Source: Colius striatus
Taxonomy: Eukaryota > Chordata > Aves > Coliiformes > Coliidae
Length of the DNA: 64,000 nt
Assembly: GCF_028858725.1 (NCBI RefSeq)
Contig: NC_084781.1
Span: 6,456,513 to 6,520,512, forward strand
Direction of reading: 5' to 3'
Made by a program: the position numbers and the translations under genes. The notes under the pieces were generated by a model. That model was not told the origin of the DNA and searched no databases. It saw nothing but the letters and a program-made list of their open reading frames with translations. Below, in pieces: positions 1 through 10,300 of the stretch (positions within the stretch are counted from its first letter, which is position 1; each line of letters opens with the position of its first letter).

Positions 1-2160
1 CAGGCTGGCACGAGGCCTGAGGCGGCGGGAAATGAGCCTGTGGGGCCGCTGAGCCAGCAGACCCCCTTCCCCTTGCCACTGTGCTTCCTCGGCCATGAGT
101 GTTCTTAACGGCAGCCTTCATGGTTTGATGGAGGATTTTCCACTAATGCAAGGCATTACCTGGTTAATTTGGCCGGAATAGAGTGTAATTTTGCACGGTC
201 AAAGTCATCGCTACTTGAGCTAAAAGTTCCATTACGGCACGCTGCCCGCCTCGCGGTCCCGGGGCACGGCGAGGTGCCTGCTGCTGCATCAGTAGCTGTC
301 CTGGGAGCCTGTGGGAACCACGGCTCCTCTGTGGAGGAGGCACAGGCTGGGGAGATCAATCCCTTCCATGTGCTACCCCTTTTGGCTTTGCAGCCCTGCT
401 GCATTCCATCCTGCTGCAAAACAAGGCGTGGGGACAAAGCCACAGCCCTGCACAAATTGGCCTAGTCCCTGGTGTGAGAGGAGGAAGCTCTGACCCATCT
501 CATCGAAATCCCTCGTGTCTGGGCTGCAAAGGCCAGCTAATCTGCTTGCTGTGCACCCAGCACAGCCCCAGCCCTGTGCTGCCAGAGCAGGGAAAAGGGG
601 GATGGATAAGACTTTGGAGCTGCTACAGACGCTTGGGGAAAGGCTGTGCCACAGCAGTGAGCAGCTGCTGCAGCTGATCCATTTTCCAAGCACATTTGCA
701 AGATACATAACGAAGAGTTTCATCAAGGGGGGGAAGTGAAGCAAACCATTAGGCTCATTCATGGAGTCCTGGCTCATGGAATACCTGCTCAGGACCTCCT
801 TGGGTGGTGAAAGGCAGGCTACAGGCACCAAGCCAAGGGCTGCCAGGGCCCTTTGGAGGCTGAGGGGGAGGGACGTTGTTCTCAGGAACATTGCTCCCAG
901 CAGCCCATATCTCCTGAGCTTTGCAGGTGGCTTTTAGGCAGTGAGGCCAGCACGCCGAGGCACCTTCCTCTGCCTCCTGTCCCACACACTGGCCTTTAGT
1001 ACGAGCCTTGGGAGGTTGGTTATTCATCTTGCCAGACCCCCTCTGCTGTCCCCCAGTATCCCCAGCACTGGGGCCGAGTCAGCAGAGCCAGAGGCAACCA
1101 CAGTAGGAGCACAGTCGTCAAAACGTTAGCAAAACACACGAAGAAGGGCAGGAGAGTGAGGAGTTTGCTGCAGCCCCGGGCAGCCTCCTCGTTGGTGGAC
1201 GTGCTGACAAGCTGCGTGCCCTGTACGTGCTGGCAGGGTGACAGATGCGTCGGTACTGCCGTGTGAAGCCAACCACTGCTTCCAAAGGGGCAAACACACA
1301 CCAGCCAGGGCTCAAACCTGCCTGGCTGTGGCCTGCAGCACAAGAGCTGCGTGTGTTTTAAGGCTGGGGATGCTCCGAGGGCGCCGGGGGCACGCGGGGC
1401 CCCGCTGCCTGCCACGGCGCAAGGGGCGAGCTGGCACGTGAGAAAACACCTATTTCTGCTGAGGAGGAAAAGAAAATCCATCCCCGCTCTCTAAGCTGTC
1501 TTTAAGACACATCCAGCACCGAAAGCAGCCCATTCAACACCTCCAAATGAGGTCTGCCAGGCTCCTCGCCGGGGCCAGCGGGAAGGATCGATTCGGGGGC
1601 TGGGAGGTGGTCGGCAGCCGGAGCCAGGCGCGGAGGCGACGGAGGAGCGGCGTGTCCAGGGCTGCTCACGGGCACCTCTGGACTTGCCTAATTACAGCAG
1701 GAAGGAAGCGAGGTGGGCTGCTGTCTGTCTAACTGTCAGGGAGGATGAGTTGGCCGTGAGTCAGAGACGTGCGAAGGATGCGTGAGGCAGGAACTGTCTG
1801 TGCTGGGTTTAATCAGAGGGGCCGGGTGCTTTACATGTTTTCCAGGTGCTCTGCTAGCTCCAGGTGCCCGAGGCTAAGTGCAGGCTGGATGGCGAGCAGG
1901 GGGCTCATCAGGCTGCCGTGCCTCCTGGGCACTGTGTCTCACACCACCCCAGCTCTCACACAGGCCCAGCCTCACAAGCTGTTTGCATCTCTTTGTCGCT
2001 GTTATTCTGTTTGTGTCTCTTTGCTGTTATTAGCCCTGACAACGTTGTTGTTCTTGTCAGCAGTGCAAAGCCCTTCACCTGCACAAAGGGTGGGATTTTT
2101 GTCTTCAGGAAGGATCCAGGAATCTTCCACCTCCCCGTGTAGTATTTCTTGTGCCTGGTT
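1..2160. other. Gene-free GC-rich sequence
   Basis: No gene, RNA or repeat is supported here. The reading frames are short, overlap in several frames on both strands and match no family I know. Small CpG clusters occur at about 1378-1440 and 1565-1660, each too short to call an island. The stretch is dominated by G- and C-rich words such as 'cagctgctg' and 'ccccag', typical of unconstrained avian intron or intergenic DNA. Confidence 0.6.
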
Positions 2161-2420
2161 AAAGATCATTAGAGCCTTTGTTAGTGGAGCTGACTGACAA
2201 GGGGAGTAGATTAATATTAGAGCACCCTGTCAAAAGTGGTGAAAAGGCTGGATTGATTTTATAGGAAGTTTAGTCAGAGTTGTGTGTAAAGCCCTTGGGG
2301 GGTTACACTGCAGTGAATCAATCTCCTATATTAGCAAGTCCCTCTGGGAGCAGTCAGCTTCACTGTTTATTACAGCCAAGGCTGCATATAATAGATATGG
2401 CATTCGCTTTCTCCCTCTCT
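2160..2420. promoter_or_regulatory. Candidate conserved non-coding element (AT-rich block)
   Basis: The base composition shifts abruptly to AT-rich, with 'gattaatattag' near 2210, 'ttgattttatagg' near 2253, 'gaatcaatctcc' near 2314 and 'ataatagatatgg' near 2388. Homeodomain-like ATTA and ATCAAT words recur. No frame is open across it with a recognisable product. A regulatory role is inferred from composition only. Confidence 0.3.
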
Positions 2421-3590
2421 CCTGTCCTCTCCTGTAATTCACCACTTGAAATTCGCCACTTGTGCTGCTGTACAGATGAGCACCTGAGACAAGAGGAGGG
2501 GCCAGGCTGCTGGTGCCTGCAGAGCCTCTGCCTTGGTGCCCCCTTCCCAGCCCCCTGCCCAGGGGATGTGGTTGGTGCCCTGCTGCCCTCCTGGCCCAGC
2601 CCAAACTCTGCCGAGGGGAGCCCTTGCCGGATCCTTTCCCTTCTTCCTCTTCCACTGTCACTTACTTCACTTTTATCTGCACAACAGAAGTTCCTTCCCG
2701 TGCCCCCCCAGCCTCTTCTTTCACTAATGCTCTTCACTTTCAAATGCTAATAATCCCCAGCACTAAAAGGCTTAGAAGTGGTTCTAGATTGTTTGATCTT
2801 TGCCCTGTGATCTACTTTCATCTCTGGGCTTTCAAATGTTACTTTAGATTTACTTTAACCTGTTAACACGCTTGGTATTCACAGGCAGACACGTTTGCAT
2901 CACATCCACCCAGCTTCTAATGAAGATGGGGAAAGTCAAACTTCTGGACATAACTTTTTGGAGCTGTTGGGCCCCACCATGGTGACCACAACAGGAGGGG
3001 TTTTTTTTCCCCTCCTGTGCATCGATGTTTCAACAGGTGAGGATGGGGGACGTGGTCTTTACCCCCTAGCAGGGAGATACTGGGGGTACAGCTATGACCC
3101 TGGCTCCTCTCCCAGGGGATGTGGCAGGTTCGAGCTTTGCTCCTCCTGCTTTTGCAGATAGGGGCAGAAGCATCAGAGCCCTCCTGAAGCTGTTGCAACT
3201 TCATCTGGCAGGGCAGGTGGTGCCTCTGCTTTCACCAAGAAGTGAAGAGTGCCAGAGTGCCTGGTGATTCTCAGGCATGAGGGAGTGCAGTAAATCAGAC
3301 AGCAGCAGTGATGGAGTGCTTCACTAATGGACAATTCCTTCCCCAGCAGCCCCTCCTGGGCTCCCCAGGGGCAGCTTTCGCAGAGGGGAGCCAAGAGGAG
3401 CCTTGCCAAGTCTGATCTCCGCTGGAAAGCCGCTGAGGAAGGAGGATACGAGGTGAGAGGGAGGTCCTGTGGCTGCCTGGGCAGCGTGGGGGTCTGGCCA
3501 CCTCAGCTGCAGGACCCAGCCTGCTGTGCTTCTCCAGCAGAGGCAAACAGCTTCCAATGTAGAGCTCGAGCAGCCCAGGTGAAGCTGCTT
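2420..3590. other. Gene-free stretch with one hairpin
   Basis: Pyrimidine-rich sequence (about 2400-2740) is followed by GC-rich filler. The only ordered structure is the long inverted repeat at 2991-3018, listed separately. An ATG in an excellent Kozak context at 2978 opens a 61-codon frame, and a consensus splice donor follows at 3037. I have no evidence that it is transcribed. Confidence 0.5.
2991..3018. repeat. Perfect inverted repeat with T8 loop
   Basis: ACAGGAGGGG at 2991-3000 pairs exactly with CCCCTCCTGT at 3009-3018 around eight T residues. The arms are 10 bp and mostly G/C, so either strand could form a stable hairpin. In a bacterium this would suggest a terminator, but in this vertebrate context it is just a hairpin or cruciform-prone site. 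It lies inside the short frame that starts at 2978. Confidence 0.85.
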
Positions 3591-3700
3591 CTCTTTTTTT
3601 AATTTATTCTTTTAATTAACTGCCAATTAGCAAGGAAAAGAGCAAAAAGGCACTGAACACTTCAATACACGCTACACCCAGGTTGCTATAAGTTGTCTGG
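3590..3700. promoter_or_regulatory. Small AT-rich block, candidate regulatory element
   Basis: A compact block begins with a T run at about 3594 and holds 'ttttaattaactgccaattagc', with a TTAATTAA palindrome and a CAATTAG homeodomain core within 20 bp. The flanks on both sides are GC-rich. No coding frame is supported. Enhancer function is inferred. Confidence 0.3.
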
Positions 3701-5985
3701 TGCTGAGCCTCGGCTGGAGGCATCTATGCCACCTTCCCTGGAGAAGCAGGGATGGGGCAAGCGGGGTGCGAGGTGCCTGGGGTGCTCTGGGGCTGTTCCA
3801 TGAGCCTGTTCCATCGCCCTGTGGGTGAGCAGCGAGTGCAGAGCCATGTGTTGATTCGAGGCAGCGACTCAGCCTCCAGCTCCTCCGCCAGCCCCTCTGG
3901 GAGCTGGATTCATTCCTGGGGAGCGACTCTGCCGCAGACGCCGGCCGGGCCCTCGGGGAGCTGCTGGGGAGGAATTCTCCTCCCTCCCTTGAAACGGAGA
4001 CGTTGAATTATGTACATCTTCCAATGTAGTTTCCTAAGGCTGATACTGCTGGATTTTTGTAGGCTGTTTCTTAGGGTTGCTTATGTTTCTAAAGGCCTCG
4101 GGACCTCTGCGTGGGTAAAGTTTCTTAAGGCTGTTAATGTTTCTTAGGGCCTTGTGACTCTGTCAGGCAAAGCTTTGTCTAGAAGGGGAGTGCCCCAGCT
4201 GTCCTGTGGCATGCAGGTTGGGTGGAAGGATCCCCCGAGCATCCATCCAGCTCTGCATTAAATACCTGCTTCGTACCACTCCCATGTGGTTGAGTCTTCC
4301 ACCTAACTTCCCACTCCCAGTGAGGGATGTTGGAAGGCAAGGGGGTTAGGAAGGAGTTTCTAACCCCAGTGATGTTGGGAAGGAAGGAGATTAAGAAGCT
4401 TAGACTTTGAATCACCCTCCCTCCAGGTCTTCTCTTCCCAAGCGAGCTCAGTGTCTGCCAGTGAGTCCACACAGAGCCAGTTGCAGATGAAATGTGATGG
4501 TTTTCAGGTCTCTCAGCCACTGATGGAGGGTGACCCACTTGATTTTCTGCCCTTTTGGTGGAGCCACTTTTCCAGCCTCTCAGTCTGGGACAGGTGAGAT
4601 GGGACAGGGCTGGAGCTCACAGCCCGGGTCGTGCCCCTCCGAGAGCAAAGCTGGCCATTTGTTTCCCTTGTGCTTTTCCAGTGCCCGTTTGCCCTTCCTC
4701 TGGCCGCCTGCAGGAGGGGTGCTGGGGCAGAGCACAAGGTGTTTATTGGCATTTGCATGCGTGCTGCCGTTCCAGCCTTCAGCCCTCATTTGCCTGCTAC
4801 CAAACAGCAAAACAAAGCGAGCGAGAGGCTGTGAAGGGAGAGCATGTTCTAAATGCGCCGGGGAGAATTCAAAGGCACTTTAAAGTGGGGATGTGGTCTG
4901 GGGAAGAGTCTGTTTTCAATGCAGATTTGTTTTTGTTTGAATTAGTTGATGCTTATTTTAAGCTCCTGTGGCACATTGTCATCTCTGGATTGCTTGTTTT
5001 CCTGTGCCAAAGTCAACCTTAATTTCTCCCTTCCTTTCAAGAGGGAGCCGTGATTCTCCCTGTGCTGAGCAGAGCATCAGCTGGGCAGGACAGAGCCAGG
5101 CTGCCTAAGCAATGCTGACAGGATTGCCTCCCCGTTCCCACAGTGAAGCGTTGCATTTCAGCTCAGGCTGGGGCAGGCAGCAGAGGGAACCTCTGCAAAC
5201 TTCTCTCCCATTCCCAGTGAAGGACGAGCCTCCAGGGGACTGGAGATTGGCTTTGGATGGGCTGCAAAACTTTGGCTGCTAACAGCCAGCATGTTCAGCG
5301 GCATCTCTTGCCTTTGGGTGGGTGCTGAGGAAGGTGGAGGCCCAGGAGGACTTCAGAAGAAGGCTGTGCCGGTCCCTGGGTCGCAGCTCAGTGGCTGCTG
5401 CTCACATGGGGAGCTGCAGCTCAAGCGCTTTTGTGGTGTGGCAGGATATTTTGGCAGAGGCTGGAGCTGCTCCTCACTTGCAGCTGTAAGCAGCACAGCT
5501 GAGCCCCCAGCTCTGGACAGAAAGCCTCTCACTTTGCCTTGCTTGTTTGCCATCCCTGTTCCCTCACGTCTGGCAGACACGTTTCAGGGAGGAAAAGTTG
5601 ATCTTTCCAGAGGAAGGCATTGCAAATGAGATACAAATTGCTGATGACATTCCTGCCTTTGAGCCTCAGCTGGGAAAGGGCCACAAAACTCAAAGGAGTT
5701 CCCTCCAAAGGGAATGAATGAAGTCACTGGCAGGACGTGCCCCAGCCTCGAGCCCTGTGTTGCTTCCCCTTCTCTGGGTGCTGCCTGGAGCCTGGGCTGG
5801 GTACCCCCTGACCCCCAGCCCACTCCCCCGCCTCCAGCTCGCACCTCAGAGACAGGCTGGCCTCTGGGTCCAGCGCTGCCTGAGCTCTTGCCTGCCTCAG
5901 AAGACAAGTGTGCAGCTTAGCGCAGAGGCATGTTCTGTGGTGCAGCTGAGAAGTGATAGATGTTGGCTTTGTAGCTCCACGAGAA
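3700..5985. other. Gene-free stretch
   Basis: GC-rich filler contains a degenerate tandem repeat at 4029-4171 (separate entry) and a short AT-rich patch at about 4900-5030 ('tttttgtttgaattagttgatgc'). An exact POU octamer ATTTGCAT sits at 4751-4758. No exon with recognisable protein similarity was found. Confidence 0.5.
4029..4171 (+). repeat. Degenerate tandem repeat, about 53-bp unit
   Basis: Two diverged tandem copies are visible: 4066-4119 and 4120-4171. Each begins GTTTCTTA(A/G)GG, has a second 'atgtttct(a/t)a(a/g)gg' inside, and ends in a 'ggtaaa' or 'ggcaaa' motif. A truncated earlier copy occupies 4029-4065, beginning GTTTCCTAAGGCTG. Substitutions throughout show an old duplication rather than a fresh expansion. 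There is no coding frame. Confidence 0.65.
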
Positions 5986-6180
5986 CGCTTTCTCACGGAA
6001 CCCGAAATGACCGAGATTAGATTTGAATGAACATGTGCGGGGGTTTTTATGAAGATTTCTAGCACAAGCATTTCATAAAAATGCAAATCTCAGCTGAGAT
6101 TCATAATTAGCAGAGATATGTGCGGAGCCAGCAAATTATCAGCACAGCCAAGCTCTGCACTGATAATTGCCCGGGGCCGC
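5985..6180. promoter_or_regulatory. Candidate enhancer with octamer, E-box palindrome and GATA inverted pair
   Basis: An AT-rich block holds an exact POU octamer ATGCAAAT at 6081-6088. It runs into a perfect 16-bp palindrome AATCTCAGCTGAGATT at 6086-6101, centred on the E-box CAGCTG. TAATTAG follows at 6104-6110. A near-perfect inverted repeat at 6131-6170 then places two TGATAA (GATA-type) words head to head. This density of developmental-factor motifs is unusual for filler. Regulatory function is inferred. Confidence 0.45.
6131..6170. repeat. Inverted repeat, GATA-type arms
   Basis: AATTATCAG at 6134-6142 and CTGATAATT at 6160-6168 are exact reverse complements, separated by 17 bp. With one bulged A the pairing extends to GCA(A)ATTATCAG and CTGATAATTGC. 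Each arm contains one TTATCA/TGATAA core. Confidence 0.85.
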
Positions 6181-8150
6181 ACGCGGCGTCCCAGCGCAGC
6201 CTCTGCACCTCGTGAGGAACCCACCTGCAGCTCCCCAAGCCAGCAGGACACGGGGGGAGGGGGCAAACCCCCACAGCACCCTCTGCCCCCCTCGCAGGAG
6301 GAGGAGGAGGCGGGGTGAAGACCTAAATCCCAGACCCTGAAGGTTTTGGGGAGGTTTTGGAAAGGGGAGATCTGCTCTTCTCCAGGCACCTCGGGCTGCA
6401 AGGCTTTGCTTCTCTTCCCTTCTCTGTGCCATTTCTCCCGGAGGCCAGGAGCAGACCCTGGTGGAATATTAACTCTGCAGTCGACAAGTGATTATTTATT
6501 ACAATCATTGCTTTTGGGTCCTTTGACTCCTCTCTGTTAATTAGACTGCAGGGTGTAATAAACGTGATGGAAAGTGCCCAGGCGTGGGAGGCAGGAGCGG
6601 AGGCTGCTCTGAGGAAGGCACGGAGGGACAGCCGAGCTGGGCACCGTGAGCACCTCCAGGAGCTGTGTCTGGGCTCAGCTCTGGGCAGGAGGGCGGAGGG
6701 AGCCCCTCCAGACCCTACCTCTCACCCTGGCTATGCTGGAGGAGAAGCCGCTGCCTTGCTTTGCACCGTTCCAGCATCCCTGGCATGGTCCCTGCGGGAT
6801 GGAGGAGGTTGTCTGTGTCCTGGGGACATCTCGGGGCTGAGTGGAAGCCAGGCCTGAGGCAGAGCTGCCCCTGCCCCGTGCTGCAGGAATATTGAGAAAG
6901 CAAGGAGAGATGAGTCCATTTAAATGGTGTTTGAATCCCCTGTGGGGACTCTGGCAGAGGCAGAACGTGAGTAGTGCGGCTGGGCACCGGGAGCAGCTCT
7001 GCTCCAACAGTTATTTCAAACCCCCAAATGAAGCAGATTCCTTTTTATGACGACAGAGCCCAGGGCCCCACGTCCCCAGACACCTCTCCCTCCCTTCAGG
7101 GACTGGCATCAGCGGCTCCTGGCTTTCGGCATCGCCTGTGCCACTGGCATCTGCACGGAGCCCCAAGCCGGGCGCTCGCCGCTCGTCCTGGGATGAAGCT
7201 GCTGCCTCCCCTCTCCTGCCCACCACACAGCTGCTGCTCTGGATTTCGGCTCCACTTCTTAATTTATGGCTCGAAGCACAATCGTGGCAAGAGGAGGAGG
7301 AGGAGCCCTGACATTTGTATCACGAGAGGAAACCCTCCTGCTGCTTGCTTCTTCACAGGCTGCCTTTCTCCTGCTGCTACCTGTTGCTCTGAAGGGATCC
7401 AGTGGTAATGAAGCTTTGGGATGAGAACGGTGGAGTGGGAAGCCCTGCAAGAAGAGCAAACATCACAGGTGAGGAATGTGAGTGGTTAACAGAAGGAGGG
7501 AAAGTGAGAGCTTTCCTCTGTGCCATGAAATGCTGGGCCGAGCTGCTGGGCCGGGCAGAGCCTGGCTGCTGCGCTGGGGCACAAGGGATTCTGCCACTGA
7601 CACTTTTCCCCACAGAAGGTAAGGACTTAGCTGAATAAATTGGCTGATGAAAGCTGGGTTTTTTCCCCTCTGGAGTGCACAGGTTTGTGGCAGAAAGGCA
7701 GACCCCACGGAGCGCTTCCTGAAGCTACATCGTTCCAGTTCCAGCAGCCCACGGGTGATATGTGCGGGTTCTCGGGGTCGTCTTTGGCACAAACATGCCC
7801 ATCCTTTGTTCTGGCCTCGCTGTGTTAACGAGGATTTGGGATTACTGTCAGAAACCTGACTGGATTTGAGGACCTAAGCCTGTCCTATGAGCAGGAAGGA
7901 GACTGTCCCTGCAGCACGTTTCTGCTGAGCCCAGCAGCCTCAGCATCCTCCTCCCCGCCTGCTGGTCCCTGGCTCGATGGCACTGGATCTTCCAGCAGTA
8001 GAGGCAGGAGCAGAGCAGGAGCCCAGGGCGGTGAGCTGGGGGAGAGGCTGGGGCAGGAGACTGCAAAAGACACGAGTCTCAGGCCAGGTCTGTGATGCAG
8101 CAGCACGTAGGGCAAAAGGGGCAGAGGCAGAAAGGATGCCAGAGAAAAGC
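6180..8150. other. Gene-free stretch
   Basis: GC-rich sequence with a short AT patch at 6475-6565 ('gattatttattacaatcattgc', 'ctgttaattagactgc'), which could be a minor element. The CT/GA-rich runs near 6260-6310 are low complexity. No gene is supported. Confidence 0.5.
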
Positions 8151-8360
8151 TCTTTTATCTCAGTGCAAAACTATCCGCTTTAAATACCCTTTTTATTACA
8201 TTATCTGCATAGTAATACTAATAATAGATCTTGTTGGCAGTTCTAATGAGGCTGGAGAATATAAAGTTTCCAATAAAGTTAATTGTTGCCTTTAATACTC
8301 TCATACATTTATGCATGGTAAATCTTTAAAGCAAAAGCCCTCATTTCTGTCCCATAAAAC
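8150..8360. promoter_or_regulatory. Candidate conserved non-coding element
   Basis: About 200 bp of AT-rich sequence contains 'agtaatactaataatagatc' (8211-8230), 'aataaagttaattgttgcc' (8272-8290) and ATGCAT at 8311-8316. TTAATTG overlaps a SOX-like ATTGTT core. GC-rich filler bounds it sharply on both sides. A 67-codon frame crosses it, but its composition simply mirrors the AT richness. Confidence 0.4.
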
Positions 8361-8765
8361 ACTCTGGACTGGTCCATCCTTTGATGGGCCGAAAGCACAT
8401 GCTCTTCTCAGCTGAGAAAGCTGGAGTGATTGCTGAGAAGACCTCGTGAAGTGAGGCACTGGGGGAAGGGGCAGGGGGAGAGGGGGCTTCTCCTTTGGAA
8501 AGCAGGTTGGCTCCTGCTTTGGGTCTCTGCTGAGGCGAGTTCCTCTACCCCAGGCCGTTGCCCAGGGAGCGATGGCAGCAGGTTGTTTTTTTCATCTAAG
8601 GCACTAAAGACCACAGGGGACCCTTCTCAAGGTGAGAATAAACGTTTGAGGTTCTCCTGGCCCCAGGGGCCGTGTGGGGTGGGGGTCTGTGGGCCCGAGC
8701 CCCCCGCTCCCCCCCGCCCCAGCCGTCCCCCGGCAGCGGGTGAGCGGTGGGGGCTGCGCCGGCTG
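8360..8765. other. Gene-free GC-rich stretch
   Basis: Filler that becomes very G/C-rich at 8660-8765, with C runs ('cccccgctcccccccgcccc' near 8701). This ends directly at the next AT-rich block. Nothing coding is supported. Confidence 0.5.
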
Positions 8766-9020
8766 CTAACAGGTGGTTGGATAATTAAGCGTGCTTTATG
8801 CACACAACACTGTTTTGCTGAGTGTAATTGCAGATTCCGTATAAATAATTCACATGGAATTATTACAGCGAGGACATCACCCGCCTCCTCATAATTTGCT
8901 TAACTGGAATAGGCTCTTTCATCACCAGCGCTGATGTGCTCGTGTACACGCCGTCCCTCACAGCCTGACTCCCGGGGGCATTACTGTACATTTAATTAAG
9001 TTATGCAAATTGTTTGTCCA
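8765..9020. promoter_or_regulatory. Candidate enhancer with E-box, homeodomain and octamer words
   Basis: It opens with CAGGTG (8770-8775) and ATAATTAAG (8781-8789) and continues with 'ataaataattcacatgg' and 'cataatttgcttaactgg'. It closes with TTTAATTAAG (8991-9000) joined to the exact octamer ATGCAAAT at 9003-9010 and a forkhead-like TTGTTTG. The order homeodomain-octamer-forkhead within 25 bp makes this one of the better enhancer candidates in the window. Confidence 0.45.
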
Positions 9021-9766
9021 CTCTGTGGCAGGAGGGAGCCAGAGGCCCCTGGAGCCTGCAGCCCGAGGGCAGGGCTGGGGGCAGCAGACCCCAGATTGTT
9101 ACTCGTGATGAGATCATGAGGGGTGATCACGGAGGGGTGTGTGGTGCAGCCTCCCCAGGGTGGGCTCCTGCTTTCCTCCCAAGGCACCCAGGGCACTCTG
9201 CATCCCGGGCACAGCCCTCCAGCCCTTTCTCCTTCCTGTATTCTCCTTTCACTGCCTCTCAATGAGCTCAGTGCCCTGCCCTGCATCCCAACATGGGCAT
9301 CCCAACCTGCTACCGGCCATCACCGAGCCCCTGGTGCTGCAGCCACCCCGGGGACTGGGCTCTCCTCACCACCGAGGTACTCACAGGGGTTTGGGTGCCA
9401 CAAGCCAAAACCGGGCTGTGTATTGCCAATGGCAGCGGCTCCTGCCTCAGAGCTGAGGTTTGTGCCTCACCATGAACCACTTCGAGGCACTCCAGGGGTT
9501 CCTGCCTAGGGGGATTTAGCTCTCCTGTATGGGCAGAGGGCTGGGTAAGAACACAGGGGCGTGCAGCACAGCCCTGCCCTGTCCCGGGGCTGTCGCTACC
9601 CAGCGTGACCCGAGGGACAGTGACCCATCCCGTGGCACTTGGCTGCCGCACCAGCTGCTCTCAGGTGAAAGAGCCACAAGAGCTCACCCTTGCTGTCTGG
9701 GCAGATGAGATCACTCTAGAAACATTAATTAAGAAGTAGGCTCCACGGCCCCTCCCCGGGCAGTCG
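9020..9766. other. Gene-free GC-rich stretch
   Basis: Filler with no recognisable exon, RNA or repeat. An AATTAATTAAG word occurs at about 9724, just before the MIR-like SINE. Confidence 0.5.
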
Positions 9767-9872
9767 ATTATCCCCATTGTACAATCCAAAAGCTCTCTGG
9801 TCTGGAGAGAAGCAGCACCCTCTCCAAGGTCACCCAGCGTGTCAGTGACAGAGATGGATTCAGAGCCCAGGA
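9767..9872 (+). mobile_element. MIR-like SINE fragment
   Basis: Two segments match the conserved 3' half of mammalian-wide/amniote MIR elements in the right order. 'attatccccattgtaca' at 9767-9783 corresponds to the 'ttatccccattttacaga' block. 'aaggtcacccagcgtgtcag' at 9826-9845 continues through 'gacagagatggattcagagcccagg', matching the 'aaggtcacacagc...gcagagccgggattcgaacccagg' block. The middle is diverged. It is an ancient, inactive copy in plus orientation. Confidence 0.6.
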
Positions 9873-9877
9873 GGGGG

Positions 9878-10066
9878 CTTTGTGGAAGAAAAAACCAATC
9901 CCCTTATCTTTGTTTTTTATTGCATTTAAAAATAAACCACAGTTATTAAATATCATAATACCCATAATAGATTTAAAACTTGAACCGCATCCAGAGATGC
10001 TAAATGATAAATATAGCTATTATCAGAGTAAGCACTCAGTGAAATTGATAGCTAGCATTTGTTTAA
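9878..10066. promoter_or_regulatory. AT-rich candidate element abutting a CpG island
   Basis: 'ttattgcatttaaaaataaacc' (9918-9939), 'gttattaaatatcataatac' (9942-9961) and 'gctaaatgataaatatagct' (9999-10018) make this among the most AT-rich tracts in the first 12 kb. It switches at about 10070 to extremely CpG-rich DNA. Such a juxtaposition suggests an enhancer-promoter or bivalent regulatory unit, but transcription is not demonstrated. Confidence 0.4.
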
Positions 10067-10069
10067 TGA

Positions 10070-10300
10070 GGGTGTGCGGGCACAGGCGCCGCAGCACGCG
10101 TGCGCGGGGACGGAGGCGCTGCCGAGGCCGGCCCTGAGCGCTGGCGTGGTGGTGCTGAGCGCCCACCTCGCGGGGCTGAGCGTCCCTGGAGCTGCCGGAG
10201 TCAGACACCCACTGCTCAGGAGCGCCGGGGGGCAGCTCCCACGCTGCCATGGCTGTGGAGCGGCCGCCCAGCGCCTCGGCACAGCGGCATGAAATGCTGT
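10070..10300. other. CpG island
   Basis: By hand count there are about 26 CpG dinucleotides in roughly 220 bp, including CGCG clusters at 10098-10118 and 'ctcgcgggg' near 10169. This is far above the surrounding sequence. Vertebrate CpG islands usually mark promoters or polycomb-bound developmental sites. No TATA box or obvious first exon is visible, so it is listed as an island only. Confidence 0.7.
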
